A stretch of 64,000 nucleotides of DNA from Xanthobacter sp. YC-JY1 (lineage in GTDB: Bacteria; Pseudomonadota; Alphaproteobacteria; Rhizobiales; Xanthobacteraceae), in assembly GCF_021730305.1 (NCBI RefSeq), contig NZ_CP032674.1, positions 1,597,001-1,661,000 of the forward strand. The letters are read 5' to 3'. Of the stretch, positions 36,063 to 45,197 are shown in pieces (position 1 is the stretch's first letter; each line of letters opens with the position of its first letter). The notes beneath the pieces were generated by a model. It had not been told where the DNA came from. It was given only the letters and a program-made list of their open reading frames with translations, and ran no database searches. A program made the translations under genes and the position numbers.

Positions 36063-36175
36063 CAAAACTTGAAATGCCAGAGGGTGGGTTCCTCCGATCG
36101 TATCTCCGAGGGCGCATCCAAGCTGGCGCAGACCGGCACCAAAGGAACAGGGCAGGAAATTCCGGGAGTGGGTGC

Positions 36176-37405
36176 ATGGGCAAGGCGCTTGACGGCGTGC
36201 GCGTCCTGGACATGACGCACGTTCAGTCCGGCCCTTCGGCGACGCAACTTCTTGCGTGGCTGGGCGCGGATGTCATCAAGGTGGAAATGCCGCGGCGCGG
36301 GGACATCACCCGTTCGCAGCTCAGGGACAAGTCCAACGTGGACAGTCTCTATTTCACCATGCTCAACGCAAACAAGAAGAGCGTAACCCTCAACATCAAG
36401 ACCCCCGCCGGCCAGGAGGCATTGAACCGCCTCGTGGAAACCTGCGACGTGCTGGTCGAGAATTTCGGCCCCGGCGTGCTCGATCGCCAGGGCTTCGGCT
36501 ACGATCAGGTCCGCACCCGCAATCCGCGGCTGATCTATGCCTCCATCCGCGGTTTCGCCGAAGCCTCGGGTGTCGACGCCAAGGCCTACGAGACCATCGC
36601 CCAGGCCATGGGCGGCGCCATGAGCACGACCGGCTGGCGTTCCGGCCCGCCGACGGCCTCCAGCGCCCAGATCGGCGACACCGGCACCGGCATCCATTGC
36701 GTCGCCGGCATCCTTGCCGCGCTGTTCCAGCGCACGGTGACGGGCGAGGGCCAGAAGGTGGACGTGGCCATGCAGGACTGCGTGGTCAACCTGCTCCGGG
36801 TGAAGCTGCGCGACCAGCAGCGCCTCGATGCAGGCCCGCTCGCCGAATATCCCGGCGCGCCCACGGGCGAATGCGTGCCGCGGGCCGGCAACTGCTCCGG
36901 CGGCGGCCAGCCCGGTGCGGCGCTGCGGTGCGCGCCCGGCGGCGAGAACGATTATTGCTACGTCATCATCCAGCCTCAGGGCTGGGCGCCGCTGATGCGG
37001 CTCGTGGGCCGCAAGGACCTGATCGACGATCCCAAGTTCGCCTCCCACGAGGCCCGCGCCCAGCGGCTGGACCAGTGCTTCGAGATCATCGAGCGCTGGA
37101 CCGCCCGCCGCACCAAGTTCGAGGTGATGGAGGCGCTCAACGCCATCGACGTGCCCTGCGGGCCGGTGCTCTCCACCAAGGACATCATGGAAGACCGCGC
37201 GCTCTACGACCGCGGCTTCCTCGTGGAGGTGCCGCACCCCGAGCGCGGTACCTATGTGACGGTCGGCTCGCCCATCAGCCTGTCCGCCAATCACGTGCCG
37301 GTGGAGCGCGCGCCGCTCCTCGGCGAGCATACTGACGAGGTCCTCGCGAGCGTGGGCTTCTCGGCCGAAGAGATCGCCGGCATGCGTGCCGCCGGTGCCG
37401 TCTGA
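36176..37405 (+). CDS. frc: Formyl-CoA:oxalate CoA-transferase
   Basis: A 409-residue class III CoA-transferase that moves CoA from formyl-CoA to oxalate, the activation step of oxalate breakdown. It follows Oxalobacter/E. coli Frc closely: VLDMTHVQSGPSATQLLAW, NVDSLYFTMLNANKKS, catalytic Asp168 in QIGDTGTG, the flexible glycine loop GGGQ (242–245), and SPLLGEHTDE-like PLLGEHTDEVL near the end. The usual partner, oxalyl-CoA decarboxylase, is not in the window. It is followed after 112 bp by an oxlT-type gene, probably in one transcript. The ATG at 36176 is preceded by CGGGAGTGG; the open frame extends upstream through the operator and is not coding there. Confidence 0.95.
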   Translation: MGKALDGVRVLDMTHVQSGPSATQLLAWLGADVIKVEMPRRGDITRSQLRDKSNVDSLYFTMLNANKKSVTLNIKTPAGQEALNRLVETCDVLVENFGPGVLDRQGFGYDQVRTRNPRLIYASIRGFAEASGVDAKAYETIAQAMGGAMSTTGWRSGPPTASSAQIGDTGTGIHCVAGILAALFQRTVTGEGQKVDVAMQDCVVNLLRVKLRDQQRLDAGPLAEYPGAPTGECVPRAGNCSGGGQPGAALRCAPGGENDYCYVIIQPQGWAPLMRLVGRKDLIDDPKFASHEARAQRLDQCFEIIERWTARRTKFEVMEALNAIDVPCGPVLSTKDIMEDRALYDRGFLVEVPHPERGTYVTVGSPISLSANHVPVERAPLLGEHTDEVLASVGFSAEEIAGMRAAGAV

Positions 37406-37517
37406 CGGGGAGGGAACGACCCGTCCGAAAAACGAAACGCCGCGCCACGAGGGACAAAAAGAGGGTGGGGCGGTCAATCAGATCAAAAATATAAAAATGG
37501 TCTAAGGGGTAGGAATA

Positions 37518-38813
37518 ATGAGCGAAATGGCAGTAAAGGCGCCAGCGACAAATCGCTGGCTCCAGTTGGTCGCCGGCGTCGTCTGCATGGTGGCGGCAGC
37601 AAACATCCAGTATTCGTGGACGCTGTTCGTCCCCGAGATCGTTTCGACGCATGGCTGGACCCGCGCGTCCGTCCAGGTGGCCTTCACCGTGTTCGTCGTG
37701 GTGCAGACCTGGCTCACGCCCATCGAGGGCTACTTCATCGACAAATACGGCCCGCGCGCGATGGTGCTGGTCGGCGGCTTCTTCACCGGCCTCAGCTGGG
37801 TGATGAACTCCTACGCCGGTTCGCTGACCGCCCTCTATGTGGCTGCGGCTCTCGGTGGCATCGGCGTCGGCTGCGTCTACGCCACCTGCGTGAACGCCGC
37901 GCTGAAGTGGTTCCCGGATCGTCGCGGTCTCGCGGTCGGCATCACCGCCGCCGGCTACGGTTCCGGCACCGTGCTGACCATCCTGCCCATCGCCGCGATG
38001 ATCAAGTCGAGCGGCTATCAGGAGACCTTCTTCACCTTCGGCCTGGTTCAGGGCGCGGTGATCATGCTCGCCGCCGGTTTCCTGCGCGCGCCGTCCAAGA
38101 CCGAGGTGATCTTCTCCTCGACGGTGGCCCAGTCCCGCCGGGACTACACCCTCGGTGAAGCGCTGCGCACCCCGGTATTCTACGTGATGCTGACCATGTT
38201 CGTCCTCACCGTCTCCGGCGGCCTGATGGCGGTGGCGCAGCTGGGCGTGATCGCCGAGGACCTCGGCGTGAAGCACATCAACGTCGACCTGTACTTCTTC
38301 GCCATGGCCGCGCTGCCCTTCGCGCTGATGCTGGACCGCATCCTGAACGGCTTCTCGCGTCCCTTCTTCGGCTGGATCTCGGACCATATCGGCCGTGAGA
38401 AGACCATGTTCTTTGCCTTCGCCCTGGAAGGTATCGGCATCGTCGCCCTCGGCACGTTCGGAACCAATCCCTGGGCGTTCATCATCCTCTCCGGCGTCGT
38501 CTTCCTCGCCTGGGGTGAGGTCTACTCCCTGTTCTCGGCGACGGCCGCGGATACCTTCGGCTCCAAGCACATCGGCAAGATCTACGGCATGCTCTACACC
38601 GCCAAGGGCTTTGCCGCCCTTCTGGTGCCGCTTGCCAACCTGCTGATGGAGGCGACCGGGACCTGGACGACCGTGCTCTACACCGTCGCCGCCATGGACC
38701 TCACCGCCGCCTTCGCCGCGCTCTTCGTCCTGCGGCCCATGCTCGCCCGCCATCACCGGCTCAATGCCGAGGCGGCCGCGTCTGCCGCGGCCACGCGCCA
38801 GGCCACGGCCTGA
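37518..38813 (+). CDS. oxlT: Oxalate:formate antiporter (OxlT type), copy 1
   Basis: A 431-residue MFS transporter with twelve membrane spans. Matches OxlT: LQYGW-like NIQYSWTLFV in span 1, WFPDRRGLAVGITAAGYG, the span-8 arginine in LNGFSRPFFGW and the span-11 lysine in LYTAKG, the two residues that bind dicarboxylate oxalate in Oxalobacter OxlT. Expected to exchange external oxalate for internal formate. The leader is AT-rich with AAGGGG near the ATG. No copy of the palindromic operator lies directly upstream, so it likely depends on the frc promoter. Confidence 0.92.
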   Translation: MSEMAVKAPATNRWLQLVAGVVCMVAAANIQYSWTLFVPEIVSTHGWTRASVQVAFTVFVVVQTWLTPIEGYFIDKYGPRAMVLVGGFFTGLSWVMNSYAGSLTALYVAAALGGIGVGCVYATCVNAALKWFPDRRGLAVGITAAGYGSGTVLTILPIAAMIKSSGYQETFFTFGLVQGAVIMLAAGFLRAPSKTEVIFSSTVAQSRRDYTLGEALRTPVFYVMLTMFVLTVSGGLMAVAQLGVIAEDLGVKHINVDLYFFAMAALPFALMLDRILNGFSRPFFGWISDHIGREKTMFFAFALEGIGIVALGTFGTNPWAFIILSGVVFLAWGEVYSLFSATAADTFGSKHIGKIYGMLYTAKGFAALLVPLANLLMEATGTWTTVLYTVAAMDLTAAFAALFVLRPMLARHHRLNAEAAASAAATRQATA

Positions 38814-38984
38814 AGCTTGGATCCGGGCGGTGAAAGCTGCCCGGACTAACCTAGGTTACGCGCCGCCATGGCGGCACCGGTGTGCGGGAAAGGGGGAGGT
38901 CCCACCCGAATACGCCAGATTTCAATCCGCGCGGCCCGCTCGCGCGCCAACGAGTCCCTCCACCGCCATCTGGCGGTCCCTCAA

Positions 38985-39010
38985 GCCCCGGCTTCGGCCG
39001 GGGCTTTTTT
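38985..39010 (+). terminator. Terminator after oxlT copy 1
   Basis: GCCCCGGC-TTCG-GCCGGGGC, an 8-bp stem with a stable TTCG loop, then T6. It ends the frc–oxlT transcript. Confidence 0.92.
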
Positions 39011-39340
39011 CGTTTGAGGCTCAGGAAAGCAGGGCCGAGAGGGTGCCGGTGATCCGCGAACCCGGTCCGGGCCGAGCAGCGCGGCCTGGAATGACGGGGC
39101 TTGGTGCGCTCGTGATGGTGATGTAGAAGTGCGTAATGATTCGGTGTTTGTTTATGTATCTGAAGTAGACAAAAAGCTTATTTAGTTGGCGTGGTCTATG
39201 TGTGGTTTCCGACATCGGGAAGTGAGACTTGGGCTGTGCCCTCTCTTCACGGTCCGCATCTGGTCGGTGGCTGCCGAACCGGCCCTCGAAACCCCGAATT
39301 ACAGCGGAAAGTAACAGTTACATAGCCGTAACGGCATTCT
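39011..39340. other. Gene-free, partly AT-rich spacer
   Basis: No convincing gene between the oxlT terminator and the next leader. About 39120–39200 is clearly AT-rich against the surroundings. A perfect 11-base palindrome GTAACAGTTAC lies at 39311–39321, 20 bp before the operator-like site. The stretch 39058–39100 resembles a worn copy of the GTCAT-type palindromic repeat. Confidence 0.5.
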
Positions 39341-39353
39341 GTATACCAGATTC
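39341..39353 (-). promoter_or_regulatory. Operator-like site before oxlT copy 2
   Basis: Minus strand reads GAATCTGGTATAC, one base from the perfect GTAT-N5-ATAC pattern and 11 of 13 identical to the frc site. It lies 116 bp upstream of the oxlT-2 ATG. Confidence 0.5.
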
Positions 39354-39388
39354 TGTGTGCACCTTCCGCCTCGGTTCGCGAACGGGTC

Positions 39389-39434
39389 GATGAACGGCCC
39401 GAACAAGAATGGCGACCGTCACGGGCCGTTCATC
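39389..39434 (+). promoter_or_regulatory. Long inverted repeat in the oxlT copy 2 leader
   Basis: GATGAACGGCCCG pairs with CGGGCCGTTCATC (13 bp perfect) across a 20-base spacer, ending 35 bp before the ATG. It could be a leader hairpin or a second operator. Confidence 0.5.
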
Positions 39435-39468
39435 GCATTCGATGATCCCCAGTGAGAAAGGGAAGGAA

Positions 39469-40776
39469 ATGGCTCAGAACTCCGCAGCGCCTGTCGGCGG
39501 CCCGATTGGAGGGCGTTGGCTGCAACTGCTCATCGGCGTGGTCTGCATGTCGATGATCGCCAATCTTCAATATGGGTGGACGCTGTTCGTCGAGCCCATG
39601 AACGAAAAGCATCAGTGGGGCCGCGCCTCCATCCAGGTGGCCTTCACCATCTTCGTGCTGTTCGAGACCTGGCTGGTGCCGGTCGAGGGCTGGTTCGTGG
39701 ACAAGTTCGGCCCGCGGATCGTCGTGTTCATCGGCGGTATCCTGTGCGCCCTGTCCTGGTTCCTGAATTCGCGGGCCGATAGCCTCGCCATGCTCTATGT
39801 CTCGGCGGCCCTGGGCGGCACGGGTGCGGGCGCGGTCTATGGTACCTGCGTCGGCTCCGCGCTGAAGTGGTTCCCGGATCGCCGCGGTCTCGCCGCCGGC
39901 ATCACGGCCGCCGGTTTCGGCGCCGGCTCCGCCCTGACGATCGTGCCCATCGCGGCCATGATCAAGTCGCAGGGCTACGAGCACACCTTCCTGTTCTTCG
40001 GTCTGCTCCAGGGCGCCGTCGTGGTGGCCCTTTCGCTGCTGCTCCAGGCGCCGAAGGAAGGCCAGCTTCCCGTGGTCAAGGCGTCCGCAACCCAGAGTCG
40101 CCGCAATTACGGCCCGGGCGAGATGGTGAAGGCCCCGGTGTTCTGGGTCATGTACCTCATGTTCGTGCTGGTGGCGGCCGGTGGCCTGATGGCGACCGCG
40201 CAGCTCGGCTCCATCGCCAAGGACTTCAAGATCGCCGACGTGCCGGTCTCCATCCTCGGCCTGACCATGCCGGCGCTGACCTTCGCCCTGTCCATCGACC
40301 GCGTGCTGAACGGCCTCACCCGCCCCTTCTTCGGCTGGGTGTCGGACAATATCGGCCGTGAGAACACCATGTTCATCGCCTTCGGCCTCGAAGCGGTGGG
40401 CGTGCTTGCCCTGGCGCACTTCGGCTCCAACCCGGTGCTGTTCGTGCTGCTGACCGGCCTCGTGTTCTTCGCCTGGGGTGAGATCTACTCGCTCTTCCCC
40501 GCCACCTGCGGCGACACCTTCGGCGGCAAGTTCGCCACCACCAATGCCGGCCTTCTCTACACCGCCAAAGGAACGGCCTCGCTGGTGGTGCCGATGGCCT
40601 CGGTGGCTGTGGCCAGCCTCGGCAACTGGGACCTGGTGTTCATGATCACCGCCGCGGTCAACGCGATCGCCGCTCTCATGGCCATCTTCGTGCTGAAGCC
40701 GATGCGCACCCGCTTCGTCGCCGGCGCCGCTGCTCAGGCTGCTGCCGAGCCTGCGAGCGCGAAGGTCACTGGCTGA
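39469..40776 (+). CDS. oxlT: Oxalate:formate antiporter (OxlT type), copy 2
   Basis: A 435-residue MFS transporter, clear paralogue of the copy 1.9 kb upstream. Shared marks: LQYGWTLFVEPMNE in span 1, KWFPDRRGLAAGITAAGFGAG, arginine in LNGLTRPFFGW and lysine in LYTAKGTASL, so oxalate-binding residues are kept. Span 1 (NLQYGWTLF) is nearer to Oxalobacter OxlT than copy 1. It has its own leader with an operator-like site and a terminator, so it is controlled separately. GGAAGGAA precedes the ATG at 39469; the in-frame ATG at 39409 lies in the leader hairpin and is not used. Confidence 0.92.
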   Translation: MAQNSAAPVGGPIGGRWLQLLIGVVCMSMIANLQYGWTLFVEPMNEKHQWGRASIQVAFTIFVLFETWLVPVEGWFVDKFGPRIVVFIGGILCALSWFLNSRADSLAMLYVSAALGGTGAGAVYGTCVGSALKWFPDRRGLAAGITAAGFGAGSALTIVPIAAMIKSQGYEHTFLFFGLLQGAVVVALSLLLQAPKEGQLPVVKASATQSRRNYGPGEMVKAPVFWVMYLMFVLVAAGGLMATAQLGSIAKDFKIADVPVSILGLTMPALTFALSIDRVLNGLTRPFFGWVSDNIGRENTMFIAFGLEAVGVLALAHFGSNPVLFVLLTGLVFFAWGEIYSLFPATCGDTFGGKFATTNAGLLYTAKGTASLVVPMASVAVASLGNWDLVFMITAAVNAIAALMAIFVLKPMRTRFVAGAAAQAAAEPASAKVTG

Positions 40777-40821
40777 GGCTCTGCCTCAAACTTTCGGCCC
40801 ACCTACCCCGGGCCCAACTGA

Positions 40822-40850
40822 GGGAGCGGCTTGCCGCTCCCTTCTTTTTT
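40822..40850 (+). terminator. Terminator after oxlT copy 2
   Basis: GGGAGCGGC-TT-GCCGCTCCC, a 9-bp stem, followed by TTCTTTTTT. It lies 6 bp before the end of the convergent 84-residue gene. Confidence 0.9.
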
Positions 40851-40855
40851 GTTGG

Positions 40856-41110
40856 TCAGTTGCCGCGCGACACGGGCGCGGCGAAGGGGCCGGCATGGAC
40901 CATGACGAGGTTCGAGGCCGTGCCCTTCGTATCGGTCGAGGGGGTAACGCGGGCAAAGCGGGGCTCGGGCGTCTGCAGCAGGACATCCTCGATCGGAATG
41001 CCGGGGCCGCCGGCAACCGTCATGTACGGCTTCTGCGCCGTAAGGCCGTTGGCGGCGAAGGTGAGGACGATCCCGAAAAGGCCGAAGGCCGTAAGCTCAA
41101 GCGCGTTCAT
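40856..41110 (-). CDS. Unknown 84-residue membrane or exported protein of the oxalate locus
   Basis: I do not recognise this protein. The N-terminus is a hydrophobic helix (residues ~5–23, LTAFGLFGIVLTFAANGL) that could be a membrane anchor or an uncleaved signal. The rest (24–84) is Pro-, Thr- and Val-rich with no Cys. GGGAGAG lies ahead of the ATG. A perfect GTAT-N5-ATAC site sits 120 bp upstream, and 18 bases of it match the site before the CBS gene with one change, so the gene is probably real and co-regulated with oxalate genes. It might be a small partner of an OxlT protein (inference). Confidence 0.7.
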   Translation of the reverse strand: MNALELTAFGLFGIVLTFAANGLTAQKPYMTVAGGPGIPIEDVLLQTPEPRFARVTPSTDTKGTASNLVMVHAGPFAAPVSRGN

Positions 41111-41229
41111 AACTCTCTCCCGGCATGATGCCGAAGGGATGCGGCGCGTTTCGCCGGGCTCGATCCAAGTCGCCCGACGCATCCGCGTCCCGGTACAGTC
41201 ACCTTGTACCGCGCTTGTCCAATCTCGTG

Positions 41230-41242
41230 GTATACAAAATAC
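41230..41242 (-). promoter_or_regulatory. Operator-like site before the 84-residue gene
   Basis: Perfect palindrome GTAT-TTTGT-ATAC on the minus strand, followed by CACGA exactly as at the CBS promoter. It lies 120 bp upstream of the small gene's ATG and 98 bp past the end of pgi. Confidence 0.55.
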
Positions 41243-41339
41243 GCAGAGGCGGACCCGCAATGCTGCATAGCAGCATTGCCCCTCGCCGCCCGCAAGCGCG
41301 CACAAGCGCGCAGGCACGCCTCCTCTGGAATCAATCACT

Positions 41340-42986
41340 TCAGGCTTGGGCCAGCCCGCCGAGATAGGCCAGGAGGCCGGCTGTCGACCCGGATGCGCCG
41401 GGGGGGAGGGCGCCGCCCTGCACGGCGGGGAGGAACTGAGTCGCCAGCTCCTTCCCCAGCTCCACGCCCCACTGGTCGAAGGCGTTGATGCCCCACACGG
41501 CCGCCTCGACGAACACCCGATGCTCATAGAGCGCGATGATGCGGCCGAGGGAGAAGGGGTCGAGCTCCGCATAGGCGATGGTGATCGAGGGGCGGTCTCC
41601 GGGGAAGACGCGATGGGGGGCGATCGTGGCGACCTGCTCGGCTGAAAATCCCTTCTGGACGAGCTGGGCCGCGGCCTCCTCCAGGGTGCGGCCGCGCATC
41701 AGCGCTTCCGCCTGGGCGAGGCAGTTGGCCACCAGAAGGTTCTGGTGGTTCTTCAGGTTCGGCTCGTGGCCCTGCGCGGCAATGAGGAATTCCACCGGCA
41801 CGGTGTCGGTGCCCTGGTGGAGCAGCTGGAAGAAGGCGTGCTGGGCATTGGTGCCCGGCTCTCCCCAGACGATAGGCCCGGTACCGCGCGCGGCCGGCCG
41901 GCCGTCGCGCGTCACGCTCTTGCCGTTGCTCTCCATGTCGAGCTGCTGGAGATAGGCCGGCAGGCGCGCGAGGCGCTGGTCGTAGGGGATGATCGCGCGG
42001 CTGGGATAGCCGCAGACATTGCGGTGCCAGATCCCGACGAGACCCAGCAGCACCGGCATGTTCTGGTCCAGCGGCGCGGAGCGGAAATGCTCGTCCATGG
42101 CGGCGGCGCCGGCGAGGAACTCGCCGAAGCGGTCCGGCCCCACGGCGATCATCACCGGCAGGCCGATGGCCGACCACACCGAATAGCGGCCGCCCACCCA
42201 GTCCCAGAATCCGAAAGTCCGCTCGCGCGAGATGCCGAACGCCTCTACCCGATCAAGCGCCGTGGAGACCGCGGCGAAATGGTCACCCACAGCCGCCTCG
42301 CCCAGCGCATCCGCGATGAAGGCGCGGGCCGTTCCCGCATTGCACATGGTCTCGACGGTGGTGAAGGTCTTGGAGGCGACGATGAACAGCGTCGTCGCCG
42401 GATTAAGCCCCTTGATCGTATCGGTGATGTGGGCGCCATCCACGTTGGAGACGAAGTGGCAGCGCGGCCCGTCATGATAGGGCGCGAGAGCCCCGGTCAC
42501 CATGGCCGGGCCGAGATCCGAGCCGCCGATGCCGATATTCACCACGTCGGTGAAGGCGTTGCCGCGCGCACCGGCGATGCGCCCCTCGCGCACCGCATGG
42601 GCGAAGGCGGTGAGGTTGCGCAGGGTCTCGTCCACGCCGGTCTTCACGTCGATGCCGTCGACGGGAATGCTCTCGTCCGCGCGGTTGCGCAGCGCCGTGT
42701 GCAGCACCGCCCGGTCCTCGGTGAGATTGATGTGGTCGCCAGCGAACATGGCGTCCCGCAGCTGTTCCACGCCCGCGGCCCGGGCGAGATCCAGCAGCTG
42801 CGCCAGGGTCTCATCGGTGATCGCGGTCTTGGAGAAATCGAGCAGCAGGTCACCATAGCTGGTGGAGAAGCGCTCGAAGCGGTCGGAGGCGGCGAACAGG
42901 TCGGCGATGCGCCCGGTCCGGCCTTTCCAGGCGGCGTCGAGGGCGTCGAAGGCGGCGTCGGTCGCGCTCGGCTGGGCTTCAGTCAT
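41340..42986 (-). CDS. pgi: Glucose-6-phosphate isomerase
   Basis: A 548-residue enzyme for interconversion of glucose-6-phosphate and fructose-6-phosphate. Full E. coli-like length. Seen: [38 protein letters not shown], the signature [31 protein letters not shown] and the second signature [14 protein letters not shown] with the catalytic Lys near the C-terminus. Third gene of zwf–pgl–pgi, 16 bp after pgl; the trio joins the Entner–Doudoroff/pentose phosphate entry to gluconeogenesis. Confidence 0.97.
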   Translation of the reverse strand: MTEAQPSATDAAFDALDAAWKGRTGRIADLFAASDRFERFSTSYGDLLLDFSKTAITDETLAQLLDLARAAGVEQLRDAMFAGDHINLTEDRAVLHTALRNRADESIPVDGIDVKTGVDETLRNLTAFAHAVREGRIAGARGNAFTDVVNIGIGGSDLGPAMVTGALAPYHDGPRCHFVSNVDGAHITDTIKGLNPATTLFIVASKTFTTVETMCNAGTARAFIADALGEAAVGDHFAAVSTALDRVEAFGISRERTFGFWDWVGGRYSVWSAIGLPVMIAVGPDRFGEFLAGAAAMDEHFRSAPLDQNMPVLLGLVGIWHRNVCGYPSRAIIPYDQRLARLPAYLQQLDMESNGKSVTRDGRPAARGTGPIVWGEPGTNAQHAFFQLLHQGTDTVPVEFLIAAQGHEPNLKNHQNLLVANCLAQAEALMRGRTLEEAAAQLVQKGFSAEQVATIAPHRVFPGDRPSITIAYAELDPFSLGRIIALYEHRVFVEAAVWGINAFDQWGVELGKELATQFLPAVQGGALPPGASGSTAGLLAYLGGLAQA

Positions 42987-43002
42987 GGCTCGGACCTCTT
43001 GT

Positions 43003-43713
43003 TCAGGGGCACCACATCACGTCGAGGGGCGCACGCGCCCTCAGGACGGAGCGGATGGGCAACTCTTCGACAGGGCCGCCAGCGCAGGCACGCTCCAGCA
43101 CCGCGCGCTTGGTCATGCCCTCGATGTGCAGCACCAGCGTGTCGGCCGAAACCAGCCGGGGCAGGGTGAAGGTGATGCGCGGCTCGCCCGCCGCATCCGC
43201 GCGTACGGCGGCGAGAATTTCGGGCGTCGCGGCATCGATGGCTGCGGCAAGCGTCTCGGCGCCGGGGAAGAAGGAGGCGGTATGCCCGTCGTCCCCCATG
43301 CCGAGCACCACGGCTGCGAAGGGGGAGGGAAGGGCGGCGACCCGCCCGACGGCCTCCGCAAGTCCGTCCTCCGGCGTCGCCGCGCCGGTATAGAGCGGCA
43401 CGAAGCGGGCTGCGGCCGCCGGCCCCTTCAGCAGGTGGTGTCGCACTAGAGCGGCGTTGGAGCGGTCCGATGTCTCCGGCACCCAGCGCTCGTCCACGAG
43501 CGTCACCGCCACCCGGGACCAGTCGATCGGAGCGCCGGAGAGGGTTTCGAAGAAGGCGAGCGGGGTGCGCCCGCCCGAGACGGCGAGGCTCGCCGTGCCA
43601 TCGCGGGCGATGCGGCGGCGCAGGGCCTCGGCCACATGGGCGGCCAGCGCCCGGGCGAGGCCGGCCGAATCGTCATAGACATTGAGGGCGATGGGTGTGG
43701 TCGGCGGGGTCAC
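43003..43713 (-). CDS. pgl: 6-phosphogluconolactonase
   Basis: A 236-residue lactonase of the DevB/SOL family that opens 6-phosphogluconolactone. Seen: [37 protein letters not shown] and [18 protein letters not shown], the last being the active-site motif. It starts with GTG (43713) unless a later codon is used; no in-frame ATG near the N-terminus fits the family better. It lies 8 bp after zwf and 16 bp before pgi. Confidence 0.95.
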   Translation of the reverse strand: MTPPTTPIALNVYDDSAGLARALAAHVAEALRRRIARDGTASLAVSGGRTPLAFFETLSGAPIDWSRVAVTLVDERWVPETSDRSNAALVRHHLLKGPAAAARFVPLYTGAATPEDGLAEAVGRVAALPSPFAAVVLGMGDDGHTASFFPGAETLAAAIDAATPEILAAVRADAAGEPRITFTLPRLVSADTLVLHIEGMTKRAVLERACAGGPVEELPIRSVLRARAPLDVMWCP

Positions 43714-43721
43714 GGGAGGCC

Positions 43722-45197
43722 TCAGGCGTCATCGGTCCAGGTGCGCCCGTCCCGTTCGATCAGGGCGATGGCGGCGGAAGGCCCCCATGTCCCGGCCGTG
43801 TAGGGCTTGGGCTGGTCACGCGAGGCCCGCCATGCGTCGAGGATGGGATCCACCCAGCGCCAGGCGGCTTCCACCTCGTCGCGACGCATGAACAAGGTCT
43901 GGTTGCCGCGCACCACGTCCATGATAAGCCGCTCGTAGGCGTCCGGGTTCCGCACGCCGAAGACGGAGGCGAAGCTCATGTCGAGCGGCACATGCTGCAG
44001 GCGCATGCCGCCGGGGCCGGGATCCTTGATCATCAGCCACAGCTTCACGCCCTCGTCCGGCTGCAGGCGGATGACGAGACGGTTCGGCATGATGGGGCCG
44101 GCATGGTCGTCGAACACCGAATGGGGGATGGGCCGGAACGCCACCACGATCTCGGACACGCGCGAGGCGAGGCGCTTGCCCGTGCGCAGGTAGAACGGCA
44201 CGCCGGACCAGCGCCAGTTGCCGATCTCCGCCTTGATGGCGACGAAGGTCTCGGTGCTGCTCTCGCCGGAGCCGAGCTCTTCCAGATAGCCGGGGACCGC
44301 CCCGCCGGCCGAGGCGCCGGCGCGATACTGGCCGCGCACCGTCATCTGCGCGAAATTGCTCTCGTTGATGGGCTCCAGCGCCTTGAGCACCTTCAGCTTC
44401 TCGTCGCGCACCGCGTCCGCGTCGAGCGAGACGGGCGGCTCCATGGCGACGAGGCAGAGGAGCTGGAGGATATGGTTCTGCACCATGTCGCGCAGCGCGC
44501 CGGCGGTGTCGTAATAGCCGGCGCGGCCGGCGGTGCCGATGCTCTCGGCCACGGTGATCTGCACATGGTCGATGTGCGCGTTGTTCCACACCGGCTCGAA
44601 CAAAGCGTTGGCGAACCTGAGCGCCATCAGGTTTTGCACCGTCTCCTTGCCGAGATAGTGGTCGATGCGGAACACCGCCTCCTCGCGGAAGACGCGCCCG
44701 ACCGCCGCATTCACCTTCTGGGCGGAGGCGAGGTCCTTGCCCACCGGCTTTTCCACCACCACGCGGGACAGGTCGGTGACCAGACCGAAGGCGCCGATGC
44801 GCGCGCAGATGGGATCGAACAGGTCCGGTCCCACGGCCAGATAGAAGACGCGGACGCGATCCTCTCCGATCTTCAGCGTGGCGGCGAGATCGGGCCAGCC
44901 CTCGTCGGAGAGGGCGTCCACCGCCACATAGGTCAGCCGGTTGAGGAAGCGGGCCAGCACCGCCTGATCCACATCCTCGACGCCATCCGCAACGCCGAGC
45001 GCATCGCGGGCGAAGGCGCGGAAGTCTTCGTCGGGCAGGGGGCGGCGGGAGGTGCCGATGATGCGCGCGTCGTCCGGCATCTGGCCGGCGAGGTCGCGCT
45101 CGAACAGCGCTGGAAGGAGTTTGCGACGGGCGAGATCGCCGGTGGCGCCGAAGACGACGATATCGAAGGGCTCGACAGTGACCACGCGCGCGACCAT
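43722..45197 (-). CDS. zwf: Glucose-6-phosphate 1-dehydrogenase
   Basis: A 491-residue NAD(P)-dependent dehydrogenase, same length as E. coli Zwf. Nucleotide-binding motif VVFGATGDLARRKLLPALF near the N-terminus; VVEKPVGKDL; active-site signature RIDHYLGKETVQN; and substrate-side YLRTGKRLA. First gene of the zwf–pgl–pgi set. Start at 45197 has GGGAGAAAGG ahead of it; an ATG at 45215 has no such site. Confidence 0.97.
   Translation of the reverse strand: MVARVVTVEPFDIVVFGATGDLARRKLLPALFERDLAGQMPDDARIIGTSRRPLPDEDFRAFARDALGVADGVEDVDQAVLARFLNRLTYVAVDALSDEGWPDLAATLKIGEDRVRVFYLAVGPDLFDPICARIGAFGLVTDLSRVVVEKPVGKDLASAQKVNAAVGRVFREEAVFRIDHYLGKETVQNLMALRFANALFEPVWNNAHIDHVQITVAESIGTAGRAGYYDTAGALRDMVQNHILQLLCLVAMEPPVSLDADAVRDEKLKVLKALEPINESNFAQMTVRGQYRAGASAGGAVPGYLEELGSGESSTETFVAIKAEIGNWRWSGVPFYLRTGKRLASRVSEIVVAFRPIPHSVFDDHAGPIMPNRLVIRLQPDEGVKLWLMIKDPGPGGMRLQHVPLDMSFASVFGVRNPDAYERLIMDVVRGNQTLFMRRDEVEAAWRWVDPILDAWRASRDQPKPYTAGTWGPSAAIALIERDGRTWTDDA

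Noticed and set aside
37406-37517. Own operator or promoter for oxlT copy 1
   Set aside because: The spacer is AT-rich but holds no GTAT-N5-ATAC site and no clear -35/-10 pair; read-through from frc is simpler.
39021-39215. 64-codon frame in the AT-rich spacer before oxlT copy 2
   Set aside because: Overlaps a worn palindromic repeat, ends near a terminator, has no ribosome binding site and no recognisable sequence.
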